A stretch of 64,000 nt of DNA from CATQHS01 sp963422655 (GTDB lineage Bacteria > Actinomycetota > Acidimicrobiia > Acidimicrobiales > Aldehydirespiratoraceae), in contig OY730440.1 of the NCBI GenBank assembly GCA_963422655.1, positions 2,480,001 to 2,544,000 on the forward strand, in the 5' to 3' direction. The translations under genes were made by a program, and so were the position numbers. The notes beneath the pieces were generated by a model, which ran no database searches, was not told where the DNA came from, and saw nothing but the letters and a program-made list of their open reading frames with translations. Positions 8,672 through 17,195 of the stretch are shown here, one piece after another (the stretch's first letter is position 1; the number at the start of each line of letters is the position of its first letter).

Positions 8672-9154
8672 ATGATGAGCATGATCACGCCGGTGCTGGT
8701 CCGGCTACGACGGACCCACGGCGCCAAGGCGTTGCGGTACTGCGGGGTATCGGCAGTGAACGTGATGGTGGGTATGACCATGCTGGCACTGTGTTATTCG
8801 GTGCTGGGTTGGCCGGCTGTAGCGGCCAACCTGGCTGCCTGGATAGTGGGCACGGTCCCCGCTTATCTGCTCAGCCGGGCCTGGGTGTGGCAGCAGAGCG
8901 GAACTCATCGGATGGGCAGCGAGATGATCCTGTTCTGGATGATGGCTTTGGCCGGGTTGGTGCTGTCGTCGGTGACAGTGGGACTGGTCGATCGGTACAC
9001 CGATAGCGCTCTGTTGGTCCTGGCCGGCAATTTCATTGCTTACGGCGCGGTTTGGGTGGCGAAGTACCTTTTCCTCGACAAGGTTATGTGGCCTTCCGGT
9101 CAGCCGGTCGACGTCGAGGCAGCCGGCGCAGTCGAAGCCGGCTCAGGGCGGTGA
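8672..9154 (+). CDS. GtrA-like family membrane protein
   Basis: 160 residues with four predicted membrane segments (about 28-48, 50-70, 86-108, 116-136) and the conserved pattern of the GtrA/DPMS family (NVMVGMTMLALCY, AYLLSRAWVW, KYLFLDKVMW). Members usually flip or help flip polyprenyl-linked sugars for cell-wall or O-antigen glycosylation. Start choices ATG 8672, 8675 and 8681 differ by few residues. It is divergent from tesB across 55 bases. Confidence 0.85.
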   Translation: MMSMITPVLVRLRRTHGAKALRYCGVSAVNVMVGMTMLALCYSVLGWPAVAANLAAWIVGTVPAYLLSRAWVWQQSGTHRMGSEMILFWMMALAGLVLSSVTVGLVDRYTDSALLVLAGNFIAYGAVWVAKYLFLDKVMWPSGQPVDVEAAGAVEAGSGR

Positions 9155-9167
9155 TCGCCGGTCGGTG

Positions 9168-9788
9168 ATGCAAGACCGTCTCCGCCGGGCCGCTGAGGCA
9201 GCCCGGGGGTTCATGCCTCCCGCCGAGGGGTTGGCCCTCTACGAAGCGGCGATGTCTGTGACGGTAACGGGCCCGATGCTGGAGGTGGGCAGCTACTGCG
9301 GGAAGTCGGCCGTCTATCTGGGAGCGGCCGCTAGGTGTCGGCACCGGATTCTCTTCGCCCTCGACCATCATCGGGGCTCCGAGGAGAACCAGGCCGGCTG
9401 GGAGCATCACGATCCCGAGTTGGTCGATGCCGAGCTGGGCATGCTGGACACGCTGCCCTTCTTCCGTCGGACCATCCACGACGCCGGCTTGGAAGGCACT
9501 GTGGTGGCTCTGGTGGGCGACTCGCCCACCGTTGCTGCGGTGTGGACCACACCGCTGGCCCTGCTCTTTATCGATGGCGGTCACGGCTCCGAGCCAGCCC
9601 ACGACGACTACGAAGGCTGGACTCCACACGTGACCGAAGGCGGGCTGTTGGCCATCCACGACGTGTTCGTCGATCCTGCCGCCGGAGGGCGTCCCCCATA
9701 TGAGATCTACCGCCGGGCTGTCGAGTTGGGCGGCTTCGTGGAGGTCGGTGTTGTCGGCTCACTGCGGATCCTGCGCCGCGCCGGCTGA
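9168..9788 (+). CDS. Class I SAM-dependent methyltransferase (Methyltransf_24-like)
   Basis: 206 residues. Motif I is MLEVGSYCGKSAVYLGAAA, followed by an acidic strand end (ALDHH) and LLFIDGGHGSEPAHDDYEGW, typical of the Methyltransf_24 group acting on sugars or small molecules. The substrate is unknown. The ATG at 9168 (or GTG at 9165) starts 10-13 bases after the GtrA stop; the longer frame from 9036 would run inside GtrA. It probably forms a pair with the GtrA protein, hinting at surface glycan modification. Confidence 0.75.
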   Translation: MQDRLRRAAEAARGFMPPAEGLALYEAAMSVTVTGPMLEVGSYCGKSAVYLGAAARCRHRILFALDHHRGSEENQAGWEHHDPELVDAELGMLDTLPFFRRTIHDAGLEGTVVALVGDSPTVAAVWTTPLALLFIDGGHGSEPAHDDYEGWTPHVTEGGLLAIHDVFVDPAAGGRPPYEIYRRAVELGGFVEVGVVGSLRILRRAG

Positions 9789-9967
9789 ACGAGCGGCACC
9801 GGTAGCGGCGCTGTGACCCTGATGCATGGGACGATTACTTTGCATTGAGGGTTGCAGTAGTCATTTCTGAGACCTTCGCTCGGGTAGATCACAGAACCTG
9901 TAGAGGGGAAGCCCCGACGTTGGGTGGCAACGGTTACTTGCCGTGTCTACTTTGCCATCGTAGCGGT
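9789..9967. other. Convergent intergenic gap, nothing assigned
   Basis: A 179-base gap between two convergent genes. One counted line (9841-9900) has 30/60 G+C, far below the flanks. A short frame beginning TTG at 9845 resembles the first residues of a GT4-type glycosyltransferase but soon loses similarity. No terminator hairpin was found. Confidence 0.5.
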
Positions 9968-11071
9968 TCAAGCAGGGCCAGGTTCGATCGAAAGGCTCCG
10001 ATCTGTGATCTCGAGGTCGAGCACCGCCGGCAGTGAGCGCTTATGGGTGAAAAGCAGTGAAGCCGGACTGCGGCCCCCGATCGCATCGGCAGCGAGCACC
10101 ACGGCCGCGGCCGAATAGGTGGTGCGCTCATTGGGCGGGAACGCTACCCGGTCGGGTAAGGCCACTCCGGTTCGATAGCGCCCGTCGGGGTCTCGCAGCT
10201 TTTGAGCCCACCCGAACAGATCCGAGGCCCGAGTTCGATCTCCTAGGGCGCAAAAGGCCATGGCGCACTCACACGTCTCGGCCACTGTCACCCAATCCCG
10301 GTCGCTGACGCAACGGACTCCTTCACCGGCGATCACGAACATGTCGTAGCGATCGGCCAAGTGCTCACGACCGGATTCACCGCTGATCATCCCCGATAGC
10401 ACCGGGTAGTACCAATCCATGGCCCAGCGGTCCTTGGGGGCGAAGGCGTCATGACGATGGTGCCCGATGGCGTGGGCCAAGCGGGCCAGCGCCAACTCCC
10501 AGGCCGGTCGCTGCTGGCCCAGCTCGTGGGCGATGGCCAGCCCGCAGCGCAGGCTGTGAGCGATCGACGACGACCCGGTCAGCAGGGCGAACGGCCACGG
10601 GGTGCCGTCGGGATGGCGGGCCCACAGGATCTCACCCCTCGGGGTCTGCAGGTCGAGCACGAAGTCGATGGCCTCCTCGACCACCGGGCCCATTGTGGCC
10701 AGGAACCCGCGGTCGCCGTAGAGCAGATAGTGATGCCACACGCCGGTGGCGATGTATGCGATGACGTTGGCATCGAGCTTGTCCTGCTCGACCCCGTCGG
10801 CGACGTAGTACTGGTGCCACGAGCCGTCGGGCCGCTGGATGTCGGCCAGCCACTGGTAAGCGGCTTCGGCTTCGGTGCGCAGTCCGGCCACAGCCAAAGC
10901 CATAGCCGCCTCCACATGGTTCCACGGGTCGGCATGACCGCCCGGAAACCAGGGGATCATCCCGGTCGAGAGCTGCCATTCGGCGATGGTCTCGGCGGTC
11001 AGGGCCACTTCGGCCGGGCTGAGCACGCCGGTGACCTCAGGTGGTATCGGCTCGACTCCGGACCGGGTCAC
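9968..11071 (-). CDS. Alpha/alpha-toroid (prenyltransferase / six-hairpin-like) protein of a GT4-methyltransferase module
   Basis: 367 residues of repeating helical hairpins: AYQWLADIQRPDGSWHQYYV resembles the QxxDGSW repeats of squalene/hopene cyclases and prenyltransferases, and DPWNHVEAAMAL the helices of six-hairpin glycosidases. Proteins like this are often labelled prenyltransferase in Actinobacteria, but the chemistry is not known. I place the start at GTG 11071, preceded by GAAAGAAAG and 7 bases after the methyltransferase stop, rather than at the in-frame ATG 11110, which lies inside that gene. It is the third gene of a GT4-methyltransferase-toroid triplet. Confidence 0.7.
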   Translation of the reverse strand: MTRSGVEPIPPEVTGVLSPAEVALTAETIAEWQLSTGMIPWFPGGHADPWNHVEAAMALAVAGLRTEAEAAYQWLADIQRPDGSWHQYYVADGVEQDKLDANVIAYIATGVWHHYLLYGDRGFLATMGPVVEEAIDFVLDLQTPRGEILWARHPDGTPWPFALLTGSSSIAHSLRCGLAIAHELGQQRPAWELALARLAHAIGHHRHDAFAPKDRWAMDWYYPVLSGMISGESGREHLADRYDMFVIAGEGVRCVSDRDWVTVAETCECAMAFCALGDRTRASDLFGWAQKLRDPDGRYRTGVALPDRVAFPPNERTTYSAAAVVLAADAIGGRSPASLLFTHKRSLPAVLDLEITDRSLSIEPGPA

Positions 11072-11078
11072 CTTTCTT

Positions 11079-11855
11079 TCAGGCGTCCGGCCCGGCCTCC
11101 GCAATGGCATCGGAGAATCCTACGAGCTTCGGCACCGGCTTGGCCGCGTACACCACCAGACTCTTACCCAGAACCGGGTTCAGCATCCGCTCGACCGCTC
11201 GGGTGATGCGGGGCCGTTTCACTATGTCCCACTCCAGCAGCCGGTGATAGGCCCGGACCGATCGATTCTCGTCGATGTCGCGGTCGGGCCCCACCGCGCA
11301 TCGAAGCCACCAGTAGGGCGAATGGAGGGCGTGGGCGTGATGAGATCGGCCCGGTTCGAGTCCGGCCTCGGCCAGACGTCGACGGATGTGGCGCTTCCGG
11401 TAGATCCGCACGTGTCCGCCGACCGCCGCCGGGGCGTGATAGTTGCTCGACAGCATCCAGCAGATCTTCTCGGGCAGCCAGGTGGGAACCGTAACGGCCA
11501 GACGGCCCCCGGGTCGCAGAACCCGGGCCAGCTCGGCACAAGCGGCCCGGTCGTCGGTCATATGTTCGAGAACCTCGCTGGCTATCACCCGGTCGAAGGT
11601 GTCGTCGTCGAAGGGCAGGCGAGTCCCGTCTGCCTGCATCACCCCGGCCAGGTTGGCGCCTGAGACCTCGGCTTGGGCCACCATGACTCCAGCCGTGTCA
11701 CGGACAGTTATCAGCTCGGCTCGGGCCAAGTCGCAGGCCACCACGTCGGCCTCTCGCTTCAGGGCCTCGAACGTATGGCGTCCGAACCCGCACCCCAGAT
11801 CGAGCAGCCGGTGTCCGGCCCGAACATCCAGCCGGGCGTAGCCCACTGTGAGCAT
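11079..11855 (-). CDS. Class I SAM-dependent methyltransferase (Methyltransf_11)
   Basis: 258 residues with motif I LLDLGCGFGRHTFEAL (about 18-33), the acidic loop VVACDLA, post-I ADGTRLPFDDDTFDRVIASE, and EVLEHMTDD followed by RVLRPGGRLAVTVPTW. A member of the UbiE-like group, probably modifying a lipid or glycan precursor. It lies 36 bases after the glycosyltransferase. A similar glycosyltransferase-methyltransferase pairing is known in mycobacteria (Rv0225 and Rv0224c), named from memory. Confidence 0.85.
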   Translation of the reverse strand: MLTVGYARLDVRAGHRLLDLGCGFGRHTFEALKREADVVACDLARAELITVRDTAGVMVAQAEVSGANLAGVMQADGTRLPFDDDTFDRVIASEVLEHMTDDRAACAELARVLRPGGRLAVTVPTWLPEKICWMLSSNYHAPAAVGGHVRIYRKRHIRRRLAEAGLEPGRSHHAHALHSPYWWLRCAVGPDRDIDENRSVRAYHRLLEWDIVKRPRITRAVERMLNPVLGKSLVVYAAKPVPKLVGFSDAIAEAGPDA

Positions 11856-11891
11856 CAGTTCACCTGTGCTCGGCTCGGTCGAAGGAGATCA

Positions 11892-13169
11892 TCAGCCCGA
11901 CCCGGTCCGGGATCGAGAGCGATCCAGCTCGATGACGGCCCGGTAGTGCTCGACGGTGCGGGCCGCGGTGTGCTGCCATGACCACTGGTCGATCACCCGT
12001 TTGCGGCCGGCCTCACCGACCCGGGCCCGAGCTTCGGCGTCGTCGAGAGCTGCCCCTATGACGGCGGCCAGCGAGTCGCTGTCACCCGGCTCGGCCAAGA
12101 AGCAGGTCCGGCCGTGGGTACCGGCCACTTCGGGAAGGGCTCCTCCGGTGGTGGCTACCAGCGGTACCCCGCAGGCCATGGCCTCGATGGCAGGCAGCGA
12201 GAACCCCTCGTAAAGGGATGGGACCACGGCCAGCTCGGCTTGGCCGTACAACTCGACGATGCGCTCGTCGGTCACCCCCGACACGAAGGTGACAGCGCGG
12301 TCGAGCCCCAGCTCGGACATGGTCCGGCTAGCGGCCGAGTCGATCTTGGGTCGACCGATCACGACCAGCTCCACATGGCGTTTGGTGCGGAGCTCGGCAA
12401 TGGCCTCCAGCAGGTATCGCAGACCTTTCATGGCCACGTCGGCACTGGCAGTGGTGATCAGGCGGCCCGGCACCCGGTTCGGGTTCGGCCGGGGCGAGAA
12501 CAGGTCGGGATCCACCCCCACCGGCACCACATGCAGTCGTTCCAGCGCCACCCGGTGATCGCGATGGACGTCGGCCTTCGACGACTCCGATACGGTCACC
12601 ACCCGGGGTAGGCGCTTCGCCACCTGGGTCTGCATCCGGGTGAAGGCGTACCAGCGGCGCTTGCCCAGCCGTTCCCGGAAAGTACGGACATGCTCGATCT
12701 CCAGACGACGGTCCACCGTGATCGGGTGATGGATAGTAGCCAGCACCGGCCAGCCCTCTCGGTGCAAACCGAGAATGCCCCAGCCCAGGCACTGGTTGTC
12801 GTGGACGACATCGAAATCGGTCCGTCGGTGCCGCAGATGGCGCCAGGCTCGGAGGCTGAAAGCCAGCGGCTCGCTGAAGTTTCCGGTGGTGAACGAGGCG
12901 TGCTCCACCAAGTCGATCCAGTCCTTCCACTCCCACATCCTGGGCTTGCGCATGGGATGAGGCTCGGCCCATATGTCCAGGCTGGCCAGCTCCACTGCCG
13001 GGGCCCGCGGGTCGAGAACCGGATGGGGCGGCCCGCTGATCACCGTCACCTGATGGCCCGCCTCGATCAGAGCCCTGGACAGATGATGGACGTAGACACC
13101 CTGGCCGCCGACATGGCGATGACCCCGGTAAGTAAGCAATGCCACCCGCAGTGGGGTCTCCGAAATCAT
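11892..13169 (-). CDS. Glycosyltransferase family 4 protein
   Basis: 425-residue GT-B retaining glycosyltransferase. The N-terminal domain has the donor-independent loop GGQGVYVHHLSRALIEAGHQ; the C-terminal half has VVPVGVDPDLFSP, VIGRPKIDS and the GT4 EX7E motif in PSLYEGFSLPAIEAMACGVP (about 330-349). It transfers a nucleotide sugar to an unknown lipid- or glycan-linked acceptor. The start ATG overlaps the lnt stop (ATGA), so it is the fourth gene of the heme/lnt array. Confidence 0.9.
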   Translation of the reverse strand: MISETPLRVALLTYRGHRHVGGQGVYVHHLSRALIEAGHQVTVISGPPHPVLDPRAPAVELASLDIWAEPHPMRKPRMWEWKDWIDLVEHASFTTGNFSEPLAFSLRAWRHLRHRRTDFDVVHDNQCLGWGILGLHREGWPVLATIHHPITVDRRLEIEHVRTFRERLGKRRWYAFTRMQTQVAKRLPRVVTVSESSKADVHRDHRVALERLHVVPVGVDPDLFSPRPNPNRVPGRLITTASADVAMKGLRYLLEAIAELRTKRHVELVVIGRPKIDSAASRTMSELGLDRAVTFVSGVTDERIVELYGQAELAVVPSLYEGFSLPAIEAMACGVPLVATTGGALPEVAGTHGRTCFLAEPGDSDSLAAVIGAALDDAEARARVGEAGRKRVIDQWSWQHTAARTVEHYRAVIELDRSRSRTGSG

Positions 13170-14683
13170 GGCCGTAAAGGCTTCCTACTGGCTCTGCGAA
13201 GCGTCAAACCGTAGGTTACGGCCAGAGCTGCCACCGCCGATACCACCATGGGCCAGGCCCCCCAGCGCACGGCCAGGGTGGTCCCCTCCCGCAGTTCCAG
13301 CGTGGCTTGCAACACCCGGACCTCGGAGATGCCGCTGCGTTGGGTGACGACACCATCGGGGGACACGAAGGCGGAGAACCCGGTGGGGGCGGCTTGCATC
13401 ACCCACCGGTCGGTTTCCAGGGCCCGCAACCGGCTCGACGCGATCTGCTGAGATTGCAGGATGGTCAACCAGTAACTGGAACCGTTGGTGGGGTTGAGCA
13501 GGATCAGGCCCCCGTTGCCGATGGCGTCCCGAGCCCGATGATCGAAGAATACCTCCCAAGAGATGCTGATCCCCAGCCGGCCCAGCTCGGTGTCGACCAC
13601 GGCCGGTTCGGTCCCGGCCCGCACGTCGTGGCCCGGGATCTCACTGTTGACACGCTCGATGAGGCCCCTCAAGGGGACGAGCTCGCCGAATGGAACCAGC
13701 TTCACCTTGTGGTAGCGGTCGACGAGATTGCCGCCGGCGTCGAACACGGCCGAGAAGTTGAGGTTGGCATCGCCTTCGGGGCTGCGTTGGAAGAAGCCGG
13801 CCACCACAACCGCGTCGAGCTCGCTAGCAAGGGCCGAAAGCTGGCGGCGTCCCTCGGTCTCGGTGAGCAGGGGCTGATCGCATCGGGCCGGGGTAATGGC
13901 GGTAGCGGGGTTGGTGTGTACGACGTCCTCGGGCCACAGGACCAAGTCCACCGGCGTCGCTATCAGCTCGGAGGCGGTCAGATGGCGCTCGAACACGGCC
14001 CGGTCGGCACAGATGTCGGCTCGCGTATTCTGGGGACCTCCACCCTGCACGACCGCCACTCGAACCGACCCGGCGGTACGGGCTGCGGGTCCCAGCGGCG
14101 CCGCAACAGCCACCACGACAACCGTCAGCACCCCCAGTGCGGCTGGAACCCGGTGCCGCCTTGCTGTTGCGGCCATGGTCACGCCGACGGTGACGGTGAG
14201 GGCGGTGAGCAGCAACGCTCCGAAGAGCCGAACCACCGGCGCCAACGGGCCCGCCGCCTGGCTCATGGCCACGGTGGCGATAGGGACGCCCCCGAAGGGC
14301 CAGCTCCAGCGCAACAGCTCGGCCAGCACGAAGGCGGCCGGGAAAGCCAGGTAGCGTCGGTCATCGCCGGGTACGACCGCGCCGGCCATCGCGAACACAG
14401 CGCTGAACCCGACCAGGACCAGCGGCCACCCCAGCAAGGTCATGTCGGCCATCCACAGCGTGGCCGGGGCCAGCCAGGCCACCGCGGCCAGCGCCGAAAG
14501 TCCGGCTCTGGTTCGAGCCCTGGCCCCGTCGAGCAGGTCGACCCACACGGCCATGCCGATGAAACCGGTGGGCCACCATCCCCACGGCGGCAGCGAGGCT
14601 GCGATCAGCAGTCCCGCGGCTATCGCCCGCCCCCAGGCCGGGATCCGTATTCGGTTCAGAGCTCGCACCCGGGCCCAAGTCAC
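13166..14683 (-). CDS. lnt: Apolipoprotein N-acyltransferase homologue with Ser at the catalytic Cys position
   Basis: 505 residues: about eight membrane segments in the first 205, then a nitrilase-like CN_hydrolase domain. Lnt transfers a fatty acyl group to the N-terminal Cys of lipoproteins outside the membrane. The Glu is present (LVLWPEDV, residue 252), and so is the Lys (RYHKVKLVPFGE, residue 326). The third triad position, normally Cys in a CWE/CYE motif, reads ISISWEVFF, with Ser375 (TCT, 13561-13559). The GTG at 14683 overlaps the hemY stop (GTGA); the longer ATG start at 14722 lies inside hemY. Family assignment is firm; activity is uncertain. Confidence 0.85.
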   Translation of the reverse strand: MTWARVRALNRIRIPAWGRAIAAGLLIAASLPPWGWWPTGFIGMAVWVDLLDGARARTRAGLSALAAVAWLAPATLWMADMTLLGWPLVLVGFSAVFAMAGAVVPGDDRRYLAFPAAFVLAELLRWSWPFGGVPIATVAMSQAAGPLAPVVRLFGALLLTALTVTVGVTMAATARRHRVPAALGVLTVVVVAVAAPLGPAARTAGSVRVAVVQGGGPQNTRADICADRAVFERHLTASELIATPVDLVLWPEDVVHTNPATAITPARCDQPLLTETEGRRQLSALASELDAVVVAGFFQRSPEGDANLNFSAVFDAGGNLVDRYHKVKLVPFGELVPLRGLIERVNSEIPGHDVRAGTEPAVVDTELGRLGISISWEVFFDHRARDAIGNGGLILLNPTNGSSYWLTILQSQQIASSRLRALETDRWVMQAAPTGFSAFVSPDGVVTQRSGISEVRVLQATLELREGTTLAVRWGAWPMVVSAVAALAVTYGLTLRRASRKPLRP

Positions 14684-16026
14684 GGGATCGACGCGCCGAC
14701 GGCTTGGCCCTGGCGCACGCATGCGGGTAGGCCCAGCCCCCGGTGGGCGGCGCCGGTGGCCACCAGCCCGGGTGTGGCAGCGGCGAGATGTTCATCGACG
14801 GCGTCCATACGGTCGAGATGGCCGGGCCGGTACTGGGGCAACGACTGCATCCATGGCGTCACCCGTACCGCGTCGTAGTCGTTCATTCCGATGATGGTGG
14901 TCAGCTCGTCGGTGAGGGTGGCGATCAGGTCGGTGTGGTCGAGCCCGTTCCAGCGTCGGTCGTCGGTTCGTCCGGCCGAGACTCGCAGAATCACCCGTCC
15001 GCCGTGCCGGTAATGGGTCCATTTCGATGACAACCATGAGCAGGCCGTCATGAGCAGGCCCTGATCTCGGGGCACCAGAAACCCGCTGCCGTCCAAGGGG
15101 TGCTCGATACGGTCGGCGGCTGTCACGAAGGTGACAAGCACCACGTCGCTGTAGGCGACGGCAGCCAGGATTGCGGCCGCGTGCGGGCAGTGAGGTTCGA
15201 GAAGCGATGCCGTTACCGGCGCCGGGGTGGTGAGGATGACCCGGCCGGCGGGGACAGGGCCGTCGGGGGTTGTCAACGACCACCCCGACCGGGTCCGGCT
15301 GATGGACGTGACCGGCGTTCCGGTTCGGATCGACGGACCCAGCATGGTGGCCAAGGCGGCCACGACCCGATGTGTGCCACCCCGTACCCCCATCAGCACC
15401 GGTCCGGCTCCCGAGACCGGACCGGTGGCCTGGAGAGCCTCCCGGAGTGGGCCGCCCCGGCGAGCGGCCTCGTACAGTCGAGCCGGGCCCGCGGCCAGGC
15501 TCATGATGTCGGCTGCTCCACCGTTGATGCCACCCAGCAGCGGGTCCACCAACCGTTCGAATACCTCGTCGCCGAGGAGGGGCCGTAACACTTTCCCGGC
15601 GGCGGCGTCACCAGCCAGAGGCGGGGCCGGTCTGTCCAAGCCGGCTCGCAGCGTCTCGACGGCGCCGGGCGAGACCAAGCCGGATCGGGCCACGGCATCG
15701 GCGTCGAGGGGCACGCCGAGCACCGACGGCGCCGGGATGGGTCGTAGAGCACCGTCAGCCCAGATGAAGGCCCGGCTGGTGGCCGGCGCCACCAAATCGT
15801 CAGCGAGGCCGAGCCGGCGGCACAGGTCCGACATCTCGGGTTGGCGGGCCAAGAACCCGTCCGGTCCCGACTCGACATGGACCCCTCCCACCGGCGAGCC
15901 GGTGATGACCCCCCCGATGCGGTCGGCGGCCTCCAATACTGTGACTTCAGTGCCTTCGAGGTGGAGTTGACAGGCCGCGCTCAGCCCGGTGATGCCGGCG
16001 CCTACGACTGCGACCGGTTCGTTCAC
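14680..16026 (-). CDS. hemY: Coproporphyrinogen III / protoporphyrinogen IX oxidase (HemY/CgoX type)
   Basis: 448-residue FAD flavoprotein. The Rossmann dinucleotide motif AVVGAGITGLSAACQL is at the N-terminus, followed by VLEAADRIGGVITG and, at the C-terminus, VATGAAHRGLGLPACVRQG, which closes the FAD site. In Actinobacteria this oxygen-dependent enzyme usually converts coproporphyrinogen III to coproporphyrin III in the coproporphyrin-dependent heme pathway. The start GTG 16026 overlaps the hemE stop (GTGA). Confidence 0.9.
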   Translation of the reverse strand: MNEPVAVVGAGITGLSAACQLHLEGTEVTVLEAADRIGGVITGSPVGGVHVESGPDGFLARQPEMSDLCRRLGLADDLVAPATSRAFIWADGALRPIPAPSVLGVPLDADAVARSGLVSPGAVETLRAGLDRPAPPLAGDAAAGKVLRPLLGDEVFERLVDPLLGGINGGAADIMSLAAGPARLYEAARRGGPLREALQATGPVSGAGPVLMGVRGGTHRVVAALATMLGPSIRTGTPVTSISRTRSGWSLTTPDGPVPAGRVILTTPAPVTASLLEPHCPHAAAILAAVAYSDVVLVTFVTAADRIEHPLDGSGFLVPRDQGLLMTACSWLSSKWTHYRHGGRVILRVSAGRTDDRRWNGLDHTDLIATLTDELTTIIGMNDYDAVRVTPWMQSLPQYRPGHLDRMDAVDEHLAAATPGLVATGAAHRGLGLPACVRQGQAVGASIP

Positions 16027-17072
16027 CTGGTTCCCACCATACCCTCATGGTGGACGATGTCGACCACGTGGGACAGTACGTCGGGGTCGGCACCGGGAGG
16101 GACCCCGTGGCCGAGGTTGAACACGTGGCCGAGATGGCCACCGTTGGCGGCCAGCACCGTCCGGGTCTCGGCCTCGACTGCCTCGGCTCCAGCCAGCACC
16201 AGCGCCGGGTCGAGATTACCTTGTAGGGCCCGACTCGGTCCGACCCGGGTTCGGGCCACGTGCAGTGGGACCCGGAAGTCGACTCCCACCACCTCGGCCC
16301 CGGCCTCACCGATTTGGTCGAGCAGCTCACCGGTGGCCACGCCGAAGTGGATCCGGGGGACGCCGGTGGCCCCCACGGCGGCCAGCACCCGAGTCGAATG
16401 GGGAGCTACGTAGCGCCGGTACTGATCGGGGTTCAGCACCCCAGCCCAACTGTCGAAGAGTTGGACCGCCGAGGCGCCCGCCTCTACTTGTGACAGCAGA
16501 GAGGCGATGGTGATATCGGCCAAGCGGTCCAGCAAGTCGTGCCACAAGCTCTCGTCGCTGACCATGAGGATCTTGGTGAGATGGTGATTGCGTGACGGTC
16601 CTCCCTCGATGAGGTAGGACGCCACCGTGAAGGGCCCGCCCGCGAAACCGATGAGGGGTACGTCCAGCTCGGCAGTGAGCTGGCGCACCGTCTCGATTAC
16701 GTAAGGGGTATCGGTATCGGGTTCGAGGGGGCGGAGCCGGTCGAGATCGGCGCGGGCTGTGAAAGGTCGATCCGCTACCGGACCTACTCCCGGCACGATG
16801 TCGATACCGAAGCCGACCGCGTTTACGGGCACCACGATGTCGCTGAAGAGTATGGCCGCGTCCACTCCGTAACGCCGTACCGGCTGGAGTGTTATCTCCG
16901 TGGCCAAGTCGGGATCAGCGATGATGTCGAGGATGGTTCCCTCGCCCCGAACGGCTCGGTACTCCGGTAGCGATCGACCGGCCTGACGCATGAACCACAC
17001 CGGCACACGCTGATGGGGTTCACATCGACAGGCCCGAATGAAGTCGTGGTCGTCAAAACGATGGTTCGTCAC
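16023..17072 (-). CDS. hemE: Uroporphyrinogen decarboxylase
   Basis: 349 residues. Removes four carboxyl groups from uroporphyrinogen III to give coproporphyrinogen III, the substrate of the next gene. The signature VWFMRQAGRSLPEYR (about 25-39) carries the conserved Arg residues, and ILFSDIVVPVNAVGFGIDI the catalytic Asp. Length matches the family. It starts with GTG and lacks a clear Shine-Dalgarno sequence. It is first in a leftward coupled array hemE-hemY-lnt-GT4. Confidence 0.95.
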   Translation of the reverse strand: MTNHRFDDHDFIRACRCEPHQRVPVWFMRQAGRSLPEYRAVRGEGTILDIIADPDLATEITLQPVRRYGVDAAILFSDIVVPVNAVGFGIDIVPGVGPVADRPFTARADLDRLRPLEPDTDTPYVIETVRQLTAELDVPLIGFAGGPFTVASYLIEGGPSRNHHLTKILMVSDESLWHDLLDRLADITIASLLSQVEAGASAVQLFDSWAGVLNPDQYRRYVAPHSTRVLAAVGATGVPRIHFGVATGELLDQIGEAGAEVVGVDFRVPLHVARTRVGPSRALQGNLDPALVLAGAEAVEAETRTVLAANGGHLGHVFNLGHGVPPGADPDVLSHVVDIVHHEGMVGTR

Positions 17073-17088
17073 CCGATTACGCTACCGA

Positions 17089-17183
17089 GTTCTGATCCGT
17101 AGGGTTATCGGAGGTTCAGAACCAAGGTCGGGTTGCTGGTATGCGATGAAGTAGACCACGGCGTATTCGAATACTGGTTCTGA
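17089..17183. repeat. Three copies of a GTTCTGA/TCAGAAC motif upstream of hemE
   Basis: GTTCTGA at 17089-17095, its inverse TCAGAAC at 17116-17122 (inside a near-palindrome GGTTCAGAACC) and GTTCTGA again at 17177-17183. They fill the 123-base gap between the patatin stop and the hemE start. They could be operator half-sites for the hemE promoter; no known regulator is assigned. Confidence 0.35.
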
Positions 17184-17195
17184 ATTGGTGGGTGT

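Noticed and set aside
9845..9967. A plus-strand frame starting MRVAVVISETFA, like the N-terminus of GT4 glycosyltransferases.
   Set aside because: Similarity lasts only about a dozen residues and the frame then overlaps the convergent gene; too short to call a pseudogene.
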